From Palsa-870 sp035937155 (lineage in GTDB: Bacteria > Chloroflexota > Dormibacteria > Dormibacterales > Dormibacteraceae), in the NCBI GenBank assembly GCA_035937155.1, contig DASYVJ010000089.1, positions 1-64,000 of the forward strand: DNA of 64,000 bases. The letters are read 5' to 3'. Of this stretch, positions 47,206-55,479 are shown in pieces (within the stretch, counting starts at the first letter, position 1; every line of letters starts with the position of its first letter). The notes beneath the pieces are model-generated. The model was not told the origin of the DNA. It searched no databases and saw only the letters and a program-made list of their open reading frames with translations. Position numbers and translations under genes: made by a program.

Positions 47206-48112
47206 GGAGATCGGCGAGCAGCTTGGGGTCGATATTTCCGCCGCTCACGACAGCAACCGTTGATGGGCCCGGCTCGAGCTGTTCCAGTGCCGCATAGGTC
47301 AGGGCTCCCGCGCCTTCGGCCACGACCTTGGCCGCCGCGGCGAGCTCAGGGATGGCGGAGCGCAGCCTCGGCTCAGGCACCGTCAGCCAGCGGTCGACAC
47401 ACTCCTGCAGCAGCTCGAACATTCTCGCGTCGAAGGGGGCGGTGGTCCCGTCGGCGATCGTGTCCGGCTTGATCGCCACCGGACCGCCCGCCTCCAGGGC
47501 GCGGGTCCACAGCGCGTAGCCGTCTGACTGCACGCCGATCACCTGGACCTCCGGCCGGATGGCCTTGATCGCAGAGGCGATGCCCCCGACCAGCCCGCCC
47601 CCGCCGACTGGAACAAGGACCCGGACGAGGTCGGGCACGTCCTCGAGGAGCTCCAGCGCGAGACCGCCATGTCCCGCCATGACCTCCGGCTCGGCGAAAG
47701 GGTGGATGAAAGCTTCCGGCTCGTCGTTCCAACCTTCAGCCGCCATCCACTGAAAGAGTGCGTCGCGCGTCATGGGCACGATCGTGGCGCCCCAGCGCTT
47801 GACACCTTCCACCTTGGGTGGTGGTGCCGTGTCGAACATGAACACCCGGCAAGGGACGCCCAGCATCCTGGCGACATAGGCGCAGGCCTGCGCCGCGTTG
47901 CCGGCGCTGACTGTGATGAGGCCCCGCCGAAGCTTCTCCGGCTCGACTGCTAGGGCCGCGGCGAAGAACCCGCGGACCTTGAAGCTCCCGGTCGGCTGGA
48001 GGCACTCGAGCTTCAGCAGCGCGCCTTCGACCGGGATCAGCGGCGTACGCAGGACATGCGGTCGCGCGCGTTCGGCGGCCGCGCGGATCCGATCGATGCC
48101 GACCACGCACAT
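47198..48112 (-). CDS. Threonine/serine dehydratase (PLP fold type II)
   Basis: Ammonia-lyase of 304 residues. The PLP Lys is in GSFKVRGFFAA (near 47), the phosphate-binding loop is VPVGGGGLVGGIASAIK (near 165), and SAGNAAQACAYVAR near 72 holds the Asn that contacts PLP. There is no C-terminal ACT domain, so it is the catabolic/short form rather than IlvA. The ATG at 48112 is preferred because the one six codons upstream overlaps the divergent gene. Confidence 0.9.
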   Translation of the reverse strand: MCVVGIDRIRAAAERARPHVLRTPLIPVEGALLKLECLQPTGSFKVRGFFAAALAVEPEKLRRGLITVSAGNAAQACAYVARMLGVPCRVFMFDTAPPPKVEGVKRWGATIVPMTRDALFQWMAAEGWNDEPEAFIHPFAEPEVMAGHGGLALELLEDVPDLVRVLVPVGGGGLVGGIASAIKAIRPEVQVIGVQSDGYALWTRALEAGGPVAIKPDTIADGTTAPFDARMFELLQECVDRWLTVPEPRLRSAIPELAAAAKVVAEGAGALTYAALEQLEPGPSTVAVVSGGNIDPKLLADLLR

Positions 48113-48122
48113 AATCGTAGGG

Positions 48123-48383
48123 ATGCCCATCTACGAGTACCGGTGCGAGGAGTGTGGCAAGCGATCCACGTCGCTGCTTCCGAGCTACTCGTCACCCGAC
48201 CCGGCTTGTCCGCACTGCGGAAAGCCGGCCTTACGACGCCTCGTCTCCACGTTCGCCACGGTGAGCTCAGGAGAGAGCGATGGCGGCGACGACTTCAATG
48301 GCGGCGAAGGTGACGACTCTGGTGGCGGCGATGACGATTACGGCGGCGGTGGCGGCGATTACGGCGGCGACGACGACTTCTAG
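48123..48383 (+). CDS. FmdB-family zinc-ribbon protein
   Basis: An 86-residue protein starting MPIYEYRCEECGK, the FmdB signature, with the second knuckle CPHCGKP 22 residues later; the four Cys bind zinc. The C-terminal third is a Gly/Asp/Tyr low-complexity tail (GGGDDDYGGGGGDYGG). CATAAT ends seven bases before the ATG. The regulatory role is proposed only by family name. Its TAG shares CTAG with the convergent HD gene. Confidence 0.85.
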   Translation: MPIYEYRCEECGKRSTSLLPSYSSPDPACPHCGKPALRRLVSTFATVSSGESDGGDDFNGGEGDDSGGGDDDYGGGGGDYGGDDDF

Positions 48384-49768
48384 CTGCTGAGTCCCAGTAC
48401 TTCGTTGGCCGCCTTGATCAGCTCGTTCCGGTGCGCGTCGTCGTGCGCGAAGATCCGGAACAGGGCCATGCGCACGGGCAGGCGCTTGAACAGCTCCAGC
48501 ACGCGACTCTGCTGGTAGCGGTCCTCGAGCGGGTCGTAGAAAAGGATGTCTGCGGTCTCGGTCATCGGGTTGAATGCCCTCGATTCCTGAGCCGCCACGT
48601 CGACCTCGAACACGATGCCACGAAGCTTTTCAGGTAAGCGCTCTCGCAGCTGGCGGGCGAAGTCGTCCCTGGTGACGCTCAACGCGCCGCTTGGGATGTC
48701 TCTCGCGTCCGTATGTCCCTGGTAGATCAGCTTCCACTTCAGCTTGCGCGTGACCACGTCAGCCCACGCTGCCCCCAGCTCCCGCTGCCGGGCGTCTCCC
48801 TGGCCAAGACCCCAGCGGTCGACCTCGGACAGCAACGACCATTCGGTCAGCACCTGGTAGCGCTCGAGCATCTCGAGCGGGTTGCCGCCGAGCAAGAGCT
48901 CGAGGGTCGGGCGAAACACCTCGCGCAGCTGAAGGTCGATCCGCCGCACGGTTCGATGGAAGTAGACCTGGTGATAGAGGTAGAGGCGCGCATTGAGAAA
49001 CATGTACAGGGCCTCGGCCGCGTGCGCGTGCAGCGTCAGGCCGCGCTCCGAGATGAACGAGTAATGGATGATCCGCTGCACGTCCACCGGGCCCGTCGAG
49101 ATGCCACATATATAAGAGTCGCGAGGGACGTAGTCCATGTTGTCGGCCGAGTAGGCGCCGACGAGCGCTGGCTTGAGCATCTCCAACCATGGCGGCGCGT
49201 CAAAGCCCGCGAGGTCGGCCGACGAGATCAGAAAGGCGACCCACCGCGGGTCGACCCTCTCTCCGGATTCGAAGTCAGCGCTTGGGGACGCGCCCAGCGA
49301 TTCGATCTGCACGGCGAGCGGGCCCATGATCAACGCCCGGCCGATGACCTCGTGGTCGATACCCCAGGTATCGAGATAGTTCTCGTCGAAGAAGTGGCCG
49401 AACGGACCGTGGCCGACGTCATGGAGCAGGCCGGCCACGCGCATCGTCTCCTCGACGAGCGGGGCCGACGGGGTCCCCTTGTAGGCCGCGCTCAGGGACG
49501 GATGAAGGTGCCGAGCCCATTCGCCAGCAAGGTGCATGGAGCCGAGGGCGTGCTGGAAGCGTGAATGCTCGGCCGTGGCGAACACCCACCAGGCGCTCTG
49601 CAGCTGGTGGATGCGGCGGAGGCGCTGCAGCCAGGCGCCGTCGACCAGGTCCTGCTCCGATGCTTTGCCTGGCACGCCACCCGGGCCACCCTTCGTGATG
49701 CGAAGGTATCGGTAGATGGGGTCACTGGAAAGGTTGACTCGCGAGTACTCGGGCGGCGGTTGGGTCAC
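48380..49768 (-). CDS. HD-domain phosphohydrolase (dGTPase/SAMHD-like)
   Basis: A 462-residue protein from the GTG at 49768. The HD metal site reads RFQHALGSMHLAGEW (His near residue 70), then GLLHDVGHGPFGHFFDE (HD near 112) and a distal Asp in NMDYVPRDS (near 212). This matches YdhJ/SAMHD1-like phosphohydrolases, which remove triphosphate from dNTPs or act on related nucleotides. The frame extends upstream, but GATAAT six bases before the GTG supports this start. Confidence 0.85.
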   Translation of the reverse strand: MTQPPPEYSRVNLSSDPIYRYLRITKGGPGGVPGKASEQDLVDGAWLQRLRRIHQLQSAWWVFATAEHSRFQHALGSMHLAGEWARHLHPSLSAAYKGTPSAPLVEETMRVAGLLHDVGHGPFGHFFDENYLDTWGIDHEVIGRALIMGPLAVQIESLGASPSADFESGERVDPRWVAFLISSADLAGFDAPPWLEMLKPALVGAYSADNMDYVPRDSYICGISTGPVDVQRIIHYSFISERGLTLHAHAAEALYMFLNARLYLYHQVYFHRTVRRIDLQLREVFRPTLELLLGGNPLEMLERYQVLTEWSLLSEVDRWGLGQGDARQRELGAAWADVVTRKLKWKLIYQGHTDARDIPSGALSVTRDDFARQLRERLPEKLRGIVFEVDVAAQESRAFNPMTETADILFYDPLEDRYQQSRVLELFKRLPVRMALFRIFAHDDAHRNELIKAANEVLGLSS

Positions 49769-49774
49769 GTCGCG

Positions 49775-49780
49775 ATTATC
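49775..49780 (-). promoter_or_regulatory. -10 box of a leaderless HD-phosphohydrolase mRNA
   Basis: On the minus strand GATAAT is followed by exactly six bases and the GTG at 49768. The divergent DUF309 gene begins only 16 bp away. Confidence 0.55.
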
Positions 49781-49783
49781 CCC

Positions 49784-50128
49784 ATGACAGCGGGGCTCCA
49801 GCGGGGCATCGACCTCTTTAACAGCGGGCGGTACTGGGATGCGCACGAAGCCTGGGAGCTGGAGTGGATGCCCGATCGGCAAGGCCCCGACGCGGGCTTC
49901 TACAAAGGTTTGATCCAGGTCGCGGCCGGTTGCCTGCACTACGGCCGGCACAATCGCCGTGGCACGGTGAACAAATGGCGCAGTGGCGCCGACTACCTCC
50001 GTCCGTACCTACCGTCCCACCAGGGTGTGCTCCTTAGGCCTCTCGTCACGACAGTGGACCAATTCCTGGCAGCGCTGCAGCCCCGAGAGTGGCCGGACTT
50101 CACGATGCCGAAAATCGTTCAGGAGTAG
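49784..50128 (+). CDS. DUF309 protein
   Basis: A 114-residue helical protein. It has the DUF309 pattern: GIDLFNSGRYWDAHEAWELEW near residue 6, then GFYKGLIQVAAGCLHYGRHN near 38 and a Leu/Pro-rich end. The function of the family is unknown. It overlaps the convergent molybdopterin-binding gene by 10 bp. Confidence 0.85.
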   Translation: MTAGLQRGIDLFNSGRYWDAHEAWELEWMPDRQGPDAGFYKGLIQVAAGCLHYGRHNRRGTVNKWRSGADYLRPYLPSHQGVLLRPLVTTVDQFLAALQPREWPDFTMPKIVQE

Positions 50129-51102
50129 GGAGGGAAGCGGCGGCCGGCCGACTTCTCGATCAAGCCTCCGTGACCTAGGCCGGCCAGGTCGATCGGCGAG
50201 CCCGAGAACACGAAAGGCAGGACCAGGTCGAGCGAGGTGTTCTTGCCGAAACCCGCACAGGAGGCGATGCCCAGGACGGCCGCCCGGCCCAGACGCCCCA
50301 TCCAGAGCATCGAGCCGGGGTGCGCCGGCATCCCGAAGCGGATCAGCTCGCCGCCCGCCCGCTCCAGCTCCGAGTAGGCGGGGTCAAGCGGATCGATCGA
50401 AGACGCCCCGGCGAAAAGGACGAGATCGGCGCCCGCCTCTGTCGTGTGGGCGTAGGCGGCGGCCACTGCCGCCGGGTTGCGGGCGACTTCCTCGACGCCC
50501 AGGAGATCGGCGCCATACCAGCCCAGCTTTCGCTGAACCGCGTCCGCAAACAACGACCGGGCGTTCGGCTTCAGCTTTTCGGTCACGACGATCGCAGTGC
50601 GCAGGGGAAGAAATGGCAACAGCTCGAGCACTCGGAACTCGAGAGCCATGTAGGAGGCTTCGCGGACGACCTGCTCGGGCACCGCAACTGGCGTCACCTT
50701 GCAGCCGGCGACCTCCTCCCCAGCCTCTACCGCCTGGCCGTCAAAAAGCGTGAATAGGGCGATCCCGGAGAGGGCGTTGATCTTGCCTACGAGACCGGCG
50801 TTCACGCGGAGCAGGCCGCGCCTCGTGGCGACGAGCCGGTACTGGCTTTGCGCCGGACCCTCAACCCGCAGGGGCCCCAGCTTCGCGATGGCGTTCGCCA
50901 GACGGTGTCCGGCTTCGTCCTCGTGGATGTCACCCGGCTCGAGCTCGACAGCGTGGACCTCTGGATGGCCGCGCAGCAGCGAAACGTGCTCGGCCGCCAG
51001 CACTGTGCCCTTCCGGAGATCGGGCCCAAGGTCGTGGGTGAGCACGCGGCCTTCGATGTCGGCTGCCTGCACGGACGCTCCGTCTAATCGGACCGCCTTC
51101 AT
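50119..51102 (-). CDS. MoeA/MogA-like molybdopterin-binding protein
   Basis: A 327-residue protein. The N-terminal part (DLGPDLRKGTVLAAEHVSLL) resembles a SAF-like fold. The MoCF-type core covers about 160-300: TAIVVTEKLKPNARSL, ADLVLFAGASSIDPLDPA and PAHPGSMLWMGRLG, with GIASCAGFGKNTSLDLVLP resembling the MoeA glycine/proline loop. This pattern is found in stand-alone molybdopterin-binding proteins linked to molybdenum hydroxylases. No other molybdenum cofactor gene is nearby. Confidence 0.68.
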   Translation of the reverse strand: MKAVRLDGASVQAADIEGRVLTHDLGPDLRKGTVLAAEHVSLLRGHPEVHAVELEPGDIHEDEAGHRLANAIAKLGPLRVEGPAQSQYRLVATRRGLLRVNAGLVGKINALSGIALFTLFDGQAVEAGEEVAGCKVTPVAVPEQVVREASYMALEFRVLELLPFLPLRTAIVVTEKLKPNARSLFADAVQRKLGWYGADLLGVEEVARNPAAVAAAYAHTTEAGADLVLFAGASSIDPLDPAYSELERAGGELIRFGMPAHPGSMLWMGRLGRAAVLGIASCAGFGKNTSLDLVLPFVFSGSPIDLAGLGHGGLIEKSAGRRFPPYS

Positions 51103-51167
51103 TTAAGTGGTCCGTTTCCCGCGATCCGCGGCATATTCGCGGCATCGGTGGCCGGAGCCAAGGAAAG

Positions 51168-51219
51168 GGTGGCGCCGCTAGGAGCGCATCCGTGGATGCG
51201 TAACGACGCGGCGCCGGGC
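51168..51219. repeat. Long hairpin with repeat-core remnant (copy C)
   Basis: The outer arms TGGCGCCGC and GCGGCGCC pair around a segment that contains CGCATCCGTGGATGCGTAA, nearly the same core as copies A and B (T-to-G in the loop). The orientation relative to the downstream minus-strand gene is the same. It sits between the molybdopterin-binding gene and cysS. Similarity outside the core is too weak to call a full copy. The remaining bases of 51103-51364 show no gene. Confidence 0.55.
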
Positions 51220-51364
51220 CCCTTGACGCAGGCTTCAGCGCCCTCCCGGGGCCCCACGGAATCGTCAGACTCCCTGGGGTGGGATTGCGCCCGGCCACCG
51301 AGGCCGCGAAGATGCAAGGAGCGCGGGGAACGGGCCACTAAGGCAGCATAGATTCGCGAACGTC

Positions 51365-52777
51365 ATGACCACACCGACGATCCGGCTCTACAACACTTTC
51401 ACCCACGCCAAGGAGGAGCTGCGGCCCGAGCGTGACGGGATCGTGCGCATCTACTCGTGCGGCCCGACGGTCTATCGCTACGTGCACGTCGGGAACCTGC
51501 GCACGTTCATGCTGCCCGACCTTTTATGCCGCAGCCTCGAATACCTCGGCTACCAGGCCGAGCAGGTCATGAACATCACCGACGTCGGCCATCTCACCGA
51601 CGACACGTTCGACAGGGGTGAGGACAAGATGCTCGTCTCGGCACGACTGGAGAACAAGTCGCCGGAGGAGATCGCGGCGTACTACACCGCGGCGTTCATG
51701 GACGACGCCACCAAGCTCAACTTGAGGCGCGCAGCCCATTACCCGCACGCCTCCCACTACATACCCCAGATGATCGACCTGATCCGAACGCTGATCGAAC
51801 GTGGACACGCCTACGAGGTCGGAGGCACTGTTTATTACGACATCGCGAGCTTTCCAGATTATGGCAAGCTGTCTCGAAACACGACGGACAAGCTGCTCGC
51901 CGGCGTCCGCGGCGAGGTCGATCCGCGCAAGCGCCACCCTGGCGACTTCACGCTCTGGAAGGGCGCTGGCGAGCACCGTCTGCAGGTCTGGCCAAGCCCA
52001 TGGGGTCCCGGTTTTCCCGGCTGGCACATCGAGTGCTCAGCGATGTCGATGGCCCTGCTCGGCGATCGCTTCGACATCCACACGGGCGGCTCCGACAACG
52101 TCTTTCCGCACCACGAAGCGGAAATCGCGCAGAGCGAGGGTGCGACCGGCCACCGGGTGGTGAGCTGCTGGATGCATGGAGGTTTGCTGATGCTCGCGGG
52201 CGCGCGAATGGCGAAGTCCGCGGGCAATTTCTATCGCCTCTCCGAGCTGGAGGAGCAGGGTTTTGACCCGCTTGCCTTTCGCTTTCTCGCCCTGCAGGCG
52301 AAGTACCGTACGAAGTTGAACTTCAGCACGGACGGCCTTGCCGGAGCAGACCGGGCGCTCGAGCAGCTGCGCGAACGCGTCGCCGACTGGTCACGCGACG
52401 ACCGCACCGCAGACCGTGGAAACCCGGAAGTCGCGAGCTATGAGAACAGCTTCCGCGCGGCGCTCGCCGACGACCTGGACTTGCCGGCCGTCATGGCATT
52501 GGTCGCCAAGCTGACGCGCTCCGACGTGGCGCCGGCCGGCAAGGCGTCGCTCCTTCGCTCATGGGATGGCGTTCTCGGACTTGATCTCCATCGCGCGCCA
52601 GGTGAGGTCTCACTTCCGGACGGCGCGGCTTCACTGCTCGAGTCTCGCGAGAAGGCGCGCGCCGCGAAGGACTTCGTCATGTCAGACGGCTTGCGCGACG
52701 ACCTGGCGGCCCGTGGCGTCGAGGTCTCGGACACGGCCGAGGGTCAGCGCTGGCGGGTGGCCAGGCCGCGTCGCTAA
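51365..52777 (+). CDS. cysS: Cysteinyl-tRNA synthetase
   Basis: Class I synthetase of 470 residues. The HIGH-like motif is YVHVGNLRT (near residue 37) after SCGPTVY, which supplies a zinc Cys. Zinc/Cys-binding WHIECSAMSM is near 220, FDIHTGGSDNVFPHHEAEIAQSE follows, and KMSKS appears as ARMAKSAGN (near 280). TAGATT lies ten bases before the ATG, suggesting a very short leader. Its 3' end meets a convergent small-protein gene. Confidence 0.95.
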   Translation: MTTPTIRLYNTFTHAKEELRPERDGIVRIYSCGPTVYRYVHVGNLRTFMLPDLLCRSLEYLGYQAEQVMNITDVGHLTDDTFDRGEDKMLVSARLENKSPEEIAAYYTAAFMDDATKLNLRRAAHYPHASHYIPQMIDLIRTLIERGHAYEVGGTVYYDIASFPDYGKLSRNTTDKLLAGVRGEVDPRKRHPGDFTLWKGAGEHRLQVWPSPWGPGFPGWHIECSAMSMALLGDRFDIHTGGSDNVFPHHEAEIAQSEGATGHRVVSCWMHGGLLMLAGARMAKSAGNFYRLSELEEQGFDPLAFRFLALQAKYRTKLNFSTDGLAGADRALEQLRERVADWSRDDRTADRGNPEVASYENSFRAALADDLDLPAVMALVAKLTRSDVAPAGKASLLRSWDGVLGLDLHRAPGEVSLPDGAASLLESREKARAAKDFVMSDGLRDDLAARGVEVSDTAEGQRWRVARPRR

Positions 52778-52787
52778 CAGGCCCGAA

Positions 52788-53162
52788 CTAGGGTTTCGGA
52801 ATGAACTTCGTTTGCAAGGCGACCAGCGGCGGGTCGTTCGGCTCCGTGAACCATGTCGTCGTTGGTCGCGAGGCCTTGCCGTTGTCCCGTACGTTGTCGT
52901 TGGTGTTGACGGTGCCTTGAGCTGTTGCGCTGCCGGCACTGGCGGTGCTCTGGCTGCCCCCCGGTTGAGGAGCGCTCGCTGCCGGGCCATTTTCCCTGGT
53001 CAACGTGACCTGGTGGTTTACGTGCCGGCCCCAGGCGGTCGGGTTGACGCTGCCTGTTATCGCGATCTCGGTGGCCACAGCCGCGGCCGTTGCCACGATC
53101 GCGAAACCGGTCACCAGCTTTAGAGCGAAAGCTGCTCCCGTAACACTCAAAAGCTTCTTCAT
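52788..53162 (-). CDS. Small exported protein of unknown function
   Basis: A 124-residue protein from the ATG at 53162, preceded by GGAGGG. It begins MKKLLSVTGAAFALKLVTGF and has a hydrophobic Ala/Val segment to about residue 33, a signal peptide or membrane anchor. The rest is Ser/Ala/Thr/Asn-rich and looks disordered, with an aromatic/Pro end. It is divergent from mrfA, and the LexA box of that promoter is 31 bp upstream of this start. Confidence 0.6.
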   Translation of the reverse strand: MKKLLSVTGAAFALKLVTGFAIVATAAAVATEIAITGSVNPTAWGRHVNHQVTLTRENGPAASAPQPGGSQSTASAGSATAQGTVNTNDNVRDNGKASRPTTTWFTEPNDPPLVALQTKFIPKP

Positions 53163-53185
53163 GGTCCCTCCGGCAGCGTATACGC

Positions 53186-53214
53186 TTGACGCCGAACGCA
53201 TGTTCGTCTAACCT
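53186..53214 (+). promoter_or_regulatory. mrfAB promoter
   Basis: The -35 TTGACG (53186-53191), a 17-bp spacer and the -10 TAACCT (53209-53214) precede mrfA by 12 bases. The spacer holds a perfect LexA box, so repressor binding would exclude RNA polymerase. Confidence 0.7.
53193..53206. promoter_or_regulatory. LexA (SOS) box in the mrfAB promoter
   Basis: CGAACGCATGTTCG matches every position of the Gram-positive/actinobacterial LexA consensus CGAACRNRYGTTYG and has full dyad symmetry. It lies between the -35 and -10 hexamers of mrfA and may also repress the divergent small-protein gene. Confidence 0.85.
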
Positions 53215-53226
53215 CCCCGACGCGGC

Positions 53227-55479
53227 ATGGCGAGCATTCCTTCATTTGATCCAGCTGCCTTCCAAGGGGATATAACGCTCGACCACCTTATTCCTGAAGT
53301 CGCGGCGACATTTGCCCCCTTGCCGATCGATCTACGCCCCGAATTGGTGGCCGCCCTGGCCGGTCGTGGCATCGAGCGCCTTTACTCCCACCAGGCCGAG
53401 GCCTACGAGGCGGTTCGCAAGGGCCGCCACCTGGTCGTGGTCACGCCCACCGCAAGTGGAAAGACGCTCTGTTACAACCTCCCCGTCCTGCAGCGCCTGC
53501 TCGAGAAATCGGAAAAACGGGCGCTGTATCTCTACCCCACCAAAGCCCTCGCTCAAGACCAGCTGGCGGAGCTGAGCGCGCTCAAGCATGGCCTGCCGAT
53601 TGAGCTTCGAGTCGACACCTACGACGGCGATACCCCTCCGGGCCGGCGCACCGCGATCCGCGAGGGTGGACACGTCGTGATGACGAATCCCGACATGCTT
53701 CACACCGGCCTGCTCCCTCATCACACGAGGTGGCGTCGCCTGTTCTCGAGCCTGGAGTTCGTAATCGTCGATGAGCTCCACACCTATCGCGGCTTGTTTG
53801 GAAGCCAGGTCGCCAATGTCATCAGGCGCCTGAAACGGATCTGTGCCTTCTACGGATCGAGCCCAACCTTCATCTGCGCCTCAGCGACCATCGCCAACCC
53901 GCTGGAGCTCGCCAAGCGGCTGCTCGAGGAGGAAAACATCGCGCTCGTGGAGCGCAACGGCGCTCCGCGCGGTGAGCGACGGCTCATCTTCTACAACCCT
54001 CCTCTGGTCAACCGAGAGATGGGCATTCGTCGCAGCTCGATGCTCGAGGCGCGGCGCATCGCGGCGCCCTGGATCCGATCTGGCGTCCAGACCATCGTCT
54101 TCTGCCGCAGCCGGCTTCAGGTGGAGGTGATGCTGAGCTACCTGCGGCAGGACCTCGCGCCCCGCCTGGACACCCATCAGCGCGTGCGCGGCTATCGGGC
54201 CGGGTACCTGCCGTTGCACCGGCGCGAGATCGAGGCGGGCCTGCGTAGCGGAGAGATCACAGGCGTTGTGAGCACCAACGCGCTCGAGCTTGGCATCGAC
54301 ATCGGAAGCCTGCAGACAGCGGTCCTCGTCGGCTATCCGGGGACGATCGCCTCGACCTGGCAGCAGCTTGGTCGTGCGGGACGGCGGTCGGGTTCGGTCG
54401 GCGTGTTCGTAGCGTCGAGCTCTCCGCTCGACCAGTTCATCGTCCGCCATCCCGAGTATTTCCTGGGCGCCAATCCAGAGGAAGGCCTGATCGACGCGGA
54501 CAACCTCCTGCTGCTCGCCGGCCACCTGCAGGCAGGCCTTTTCGAGCTGCCTTTCGAAGACCAGGAGCGGCTCGGCCGGGCAGAGGTCGGCGAGCTGCTG
54601 CAGCTCTTCGAGGAGGATGGCTCCGCCACGCATTCGGCAGGACGCTGGTTCTGGAGCCGGCAAGCCTTCCCGGCCGAAGAGGTCCACCTGCGCCGGATCC
54701 TCGCTGACAACGTCGTGATCATCGATACGTCGCATCCGCGGCCCCAGGTCATCGGGGAGATGGACCAGTTCACCGCACCGGTGCTGCTGCACGAGGAGGC
54801 GGTGTACCTCCACGAAGGCGCGCAGTTCCATGTCGACCGACTGGACTGGGACGAGAAGAAGGCGTACGTACGACCGGTCGAGGTCGACTACTACACGGAT
54901 GCACTCGCGTCGGTGACCGTGCAGGTACTCGAAACGTTCGACGGTCCTGACGCCGGCGAAGTATCACGCAGTCACGGCGAAATCAAGATCACGAGCCTCG
55001 CGAGCATGTTCAAGAAGATCCGATTTCACACGCACGAGAACATCGGGGCGGGACCGATCCACCTCCCGGAGCAAACGCTGCACACAACGGGCTACTGGAT
55101 CACCGTCGATGAAGACCTGTGGCACTTGCTCGGCCGCGAAACACTGGAAGCGGGACTGCAGGGGATGGCGCACTCGTTGCGCCATGTCGCAAGCCTTCGC
55201 CTGATGTGCGATCCACGAGACCTCGGTTCGGTGGCCGAGGTCCGCTCGGTAACGACAAGGCTGCCGACCGTGACCGTCTACGAGGTCTATCCGGGTGGCG
55301 TGGGCTTCTCGTCCCGCATGTATGAGCTGCATCGCGAGCTGCTCGATGATGCCGCGGCGCTCGTGCGCGACTGCCCATGTCTTGCGGGTTGTCCCTCGTG
55401 CGTCGGGCCGCTGCATCTCGTGGAAGGAGCCAAGGAAGCGTGCCTCAAGTTGCTCTCCGCGACCGCCTTACCCGTCTAG
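53227..55479 (+). CDS. mrfA: MrfA-like DNA helicase (DEAD/DEAH with DUF1998 zinc domain)
   Basis: Superfamily 2 helicase of 750 residues. It has a Q-like YSHQAEAYEAV, Walker A TPTASGKTLCYNLP (near 77), YPTKALAQDQ, DEAH-like VDELHTYRGLFGS (near 180), ASATIANP and, in the second RecA domain, TNALELGIDIGSL and QLGRAGRR. The C-terminal DUF1998 region ends with four Cys (DCPCLAGCPSC), the zinc site required in Bacillus MrfA (YprA), which repairs mitomycin C adducts outside the UvrABC pathway. The next gene is its known exonuclease partner. Confidence 0.92.
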   Translation: MASIPSFDPAAFQGDITLDHLIPEVAATFAPLPIDLRPELVAALAGRGIERLYSHQAEAYEAVRKGRHLVVVTPTASGKTLCYNLPVLQRLLEKSEKRALYLYPTKALAQDQLAELSALKHGLPIELRVDTYDGDTPPGRRTAIREGGHVVMTNPDMLHTGLLPHHTRWRRLFSSLEFVIVDELHTYRGLFGSQVANVIRRLKRICAFYGSSPTFICASATIANPLELAKRLLEEENIALVERNGAPRGERRLIFYNPPLVNREMGIRRSSMLEARRIAAPWIRSGVQTIVFCRSRLQVEVMLSYLRQDLAPRLDTHQRVRGYRAGYLPLHRREIEAGLRSGEITGVVSTNALELGIDIGSLQTAVLVGYPGTIASTWQQLGRAGRRSGSVGVFVASSSPLDQFIVRHPEYFLGANPEEGLIDADNLLLLAGHLQAGLFELPFEDQERLGRAEVGELLQLFEEDGSATHSAGRWFWSRQAFPAEEVHLRRILADNVVIIDTSHPRPQVIGEMDQFTAPVLLHEEAVYLHEGAQFHVDRLDWDEKKAYVRPVEVDYYTDALASVTVQVLETFDGPDAGEVSRSHGEIKITSLASMFKKIRFHTHENIGAGPIHLPEQTLHTTGYWITVDEDLWHLLGRETLEAGLQGMAHSLRHVASLRLMCDPRDLGSVAEVRSVTTRLPTVTVYEVYPGGVGFSSRMYELHRELLDDAAALVRDCPCLAGCPSCVGPLHLVEGAKEACLKLLSATALPV

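Noticed and set aside
51164..51300. T-box-like strings before cysS (AGGGTGGCGCCGC at 51166 and GGGGTGGGATTGCG near 51277)
   Set aside because: They resemble AGGGTGGNACCGCG at 11-12 of 14 positions, but the first is 190 bp from cysS. There is no room for stem I upstream because a gene starts at 51102, and the TGGC bulge does not pair with the UCCA end of tRNA-Cys.
53881..54831. 316-codon frame opposite mrfA
   Set aside because: Antisense shadow of helicase motifs; the sense frame has complete SF2 signatures.
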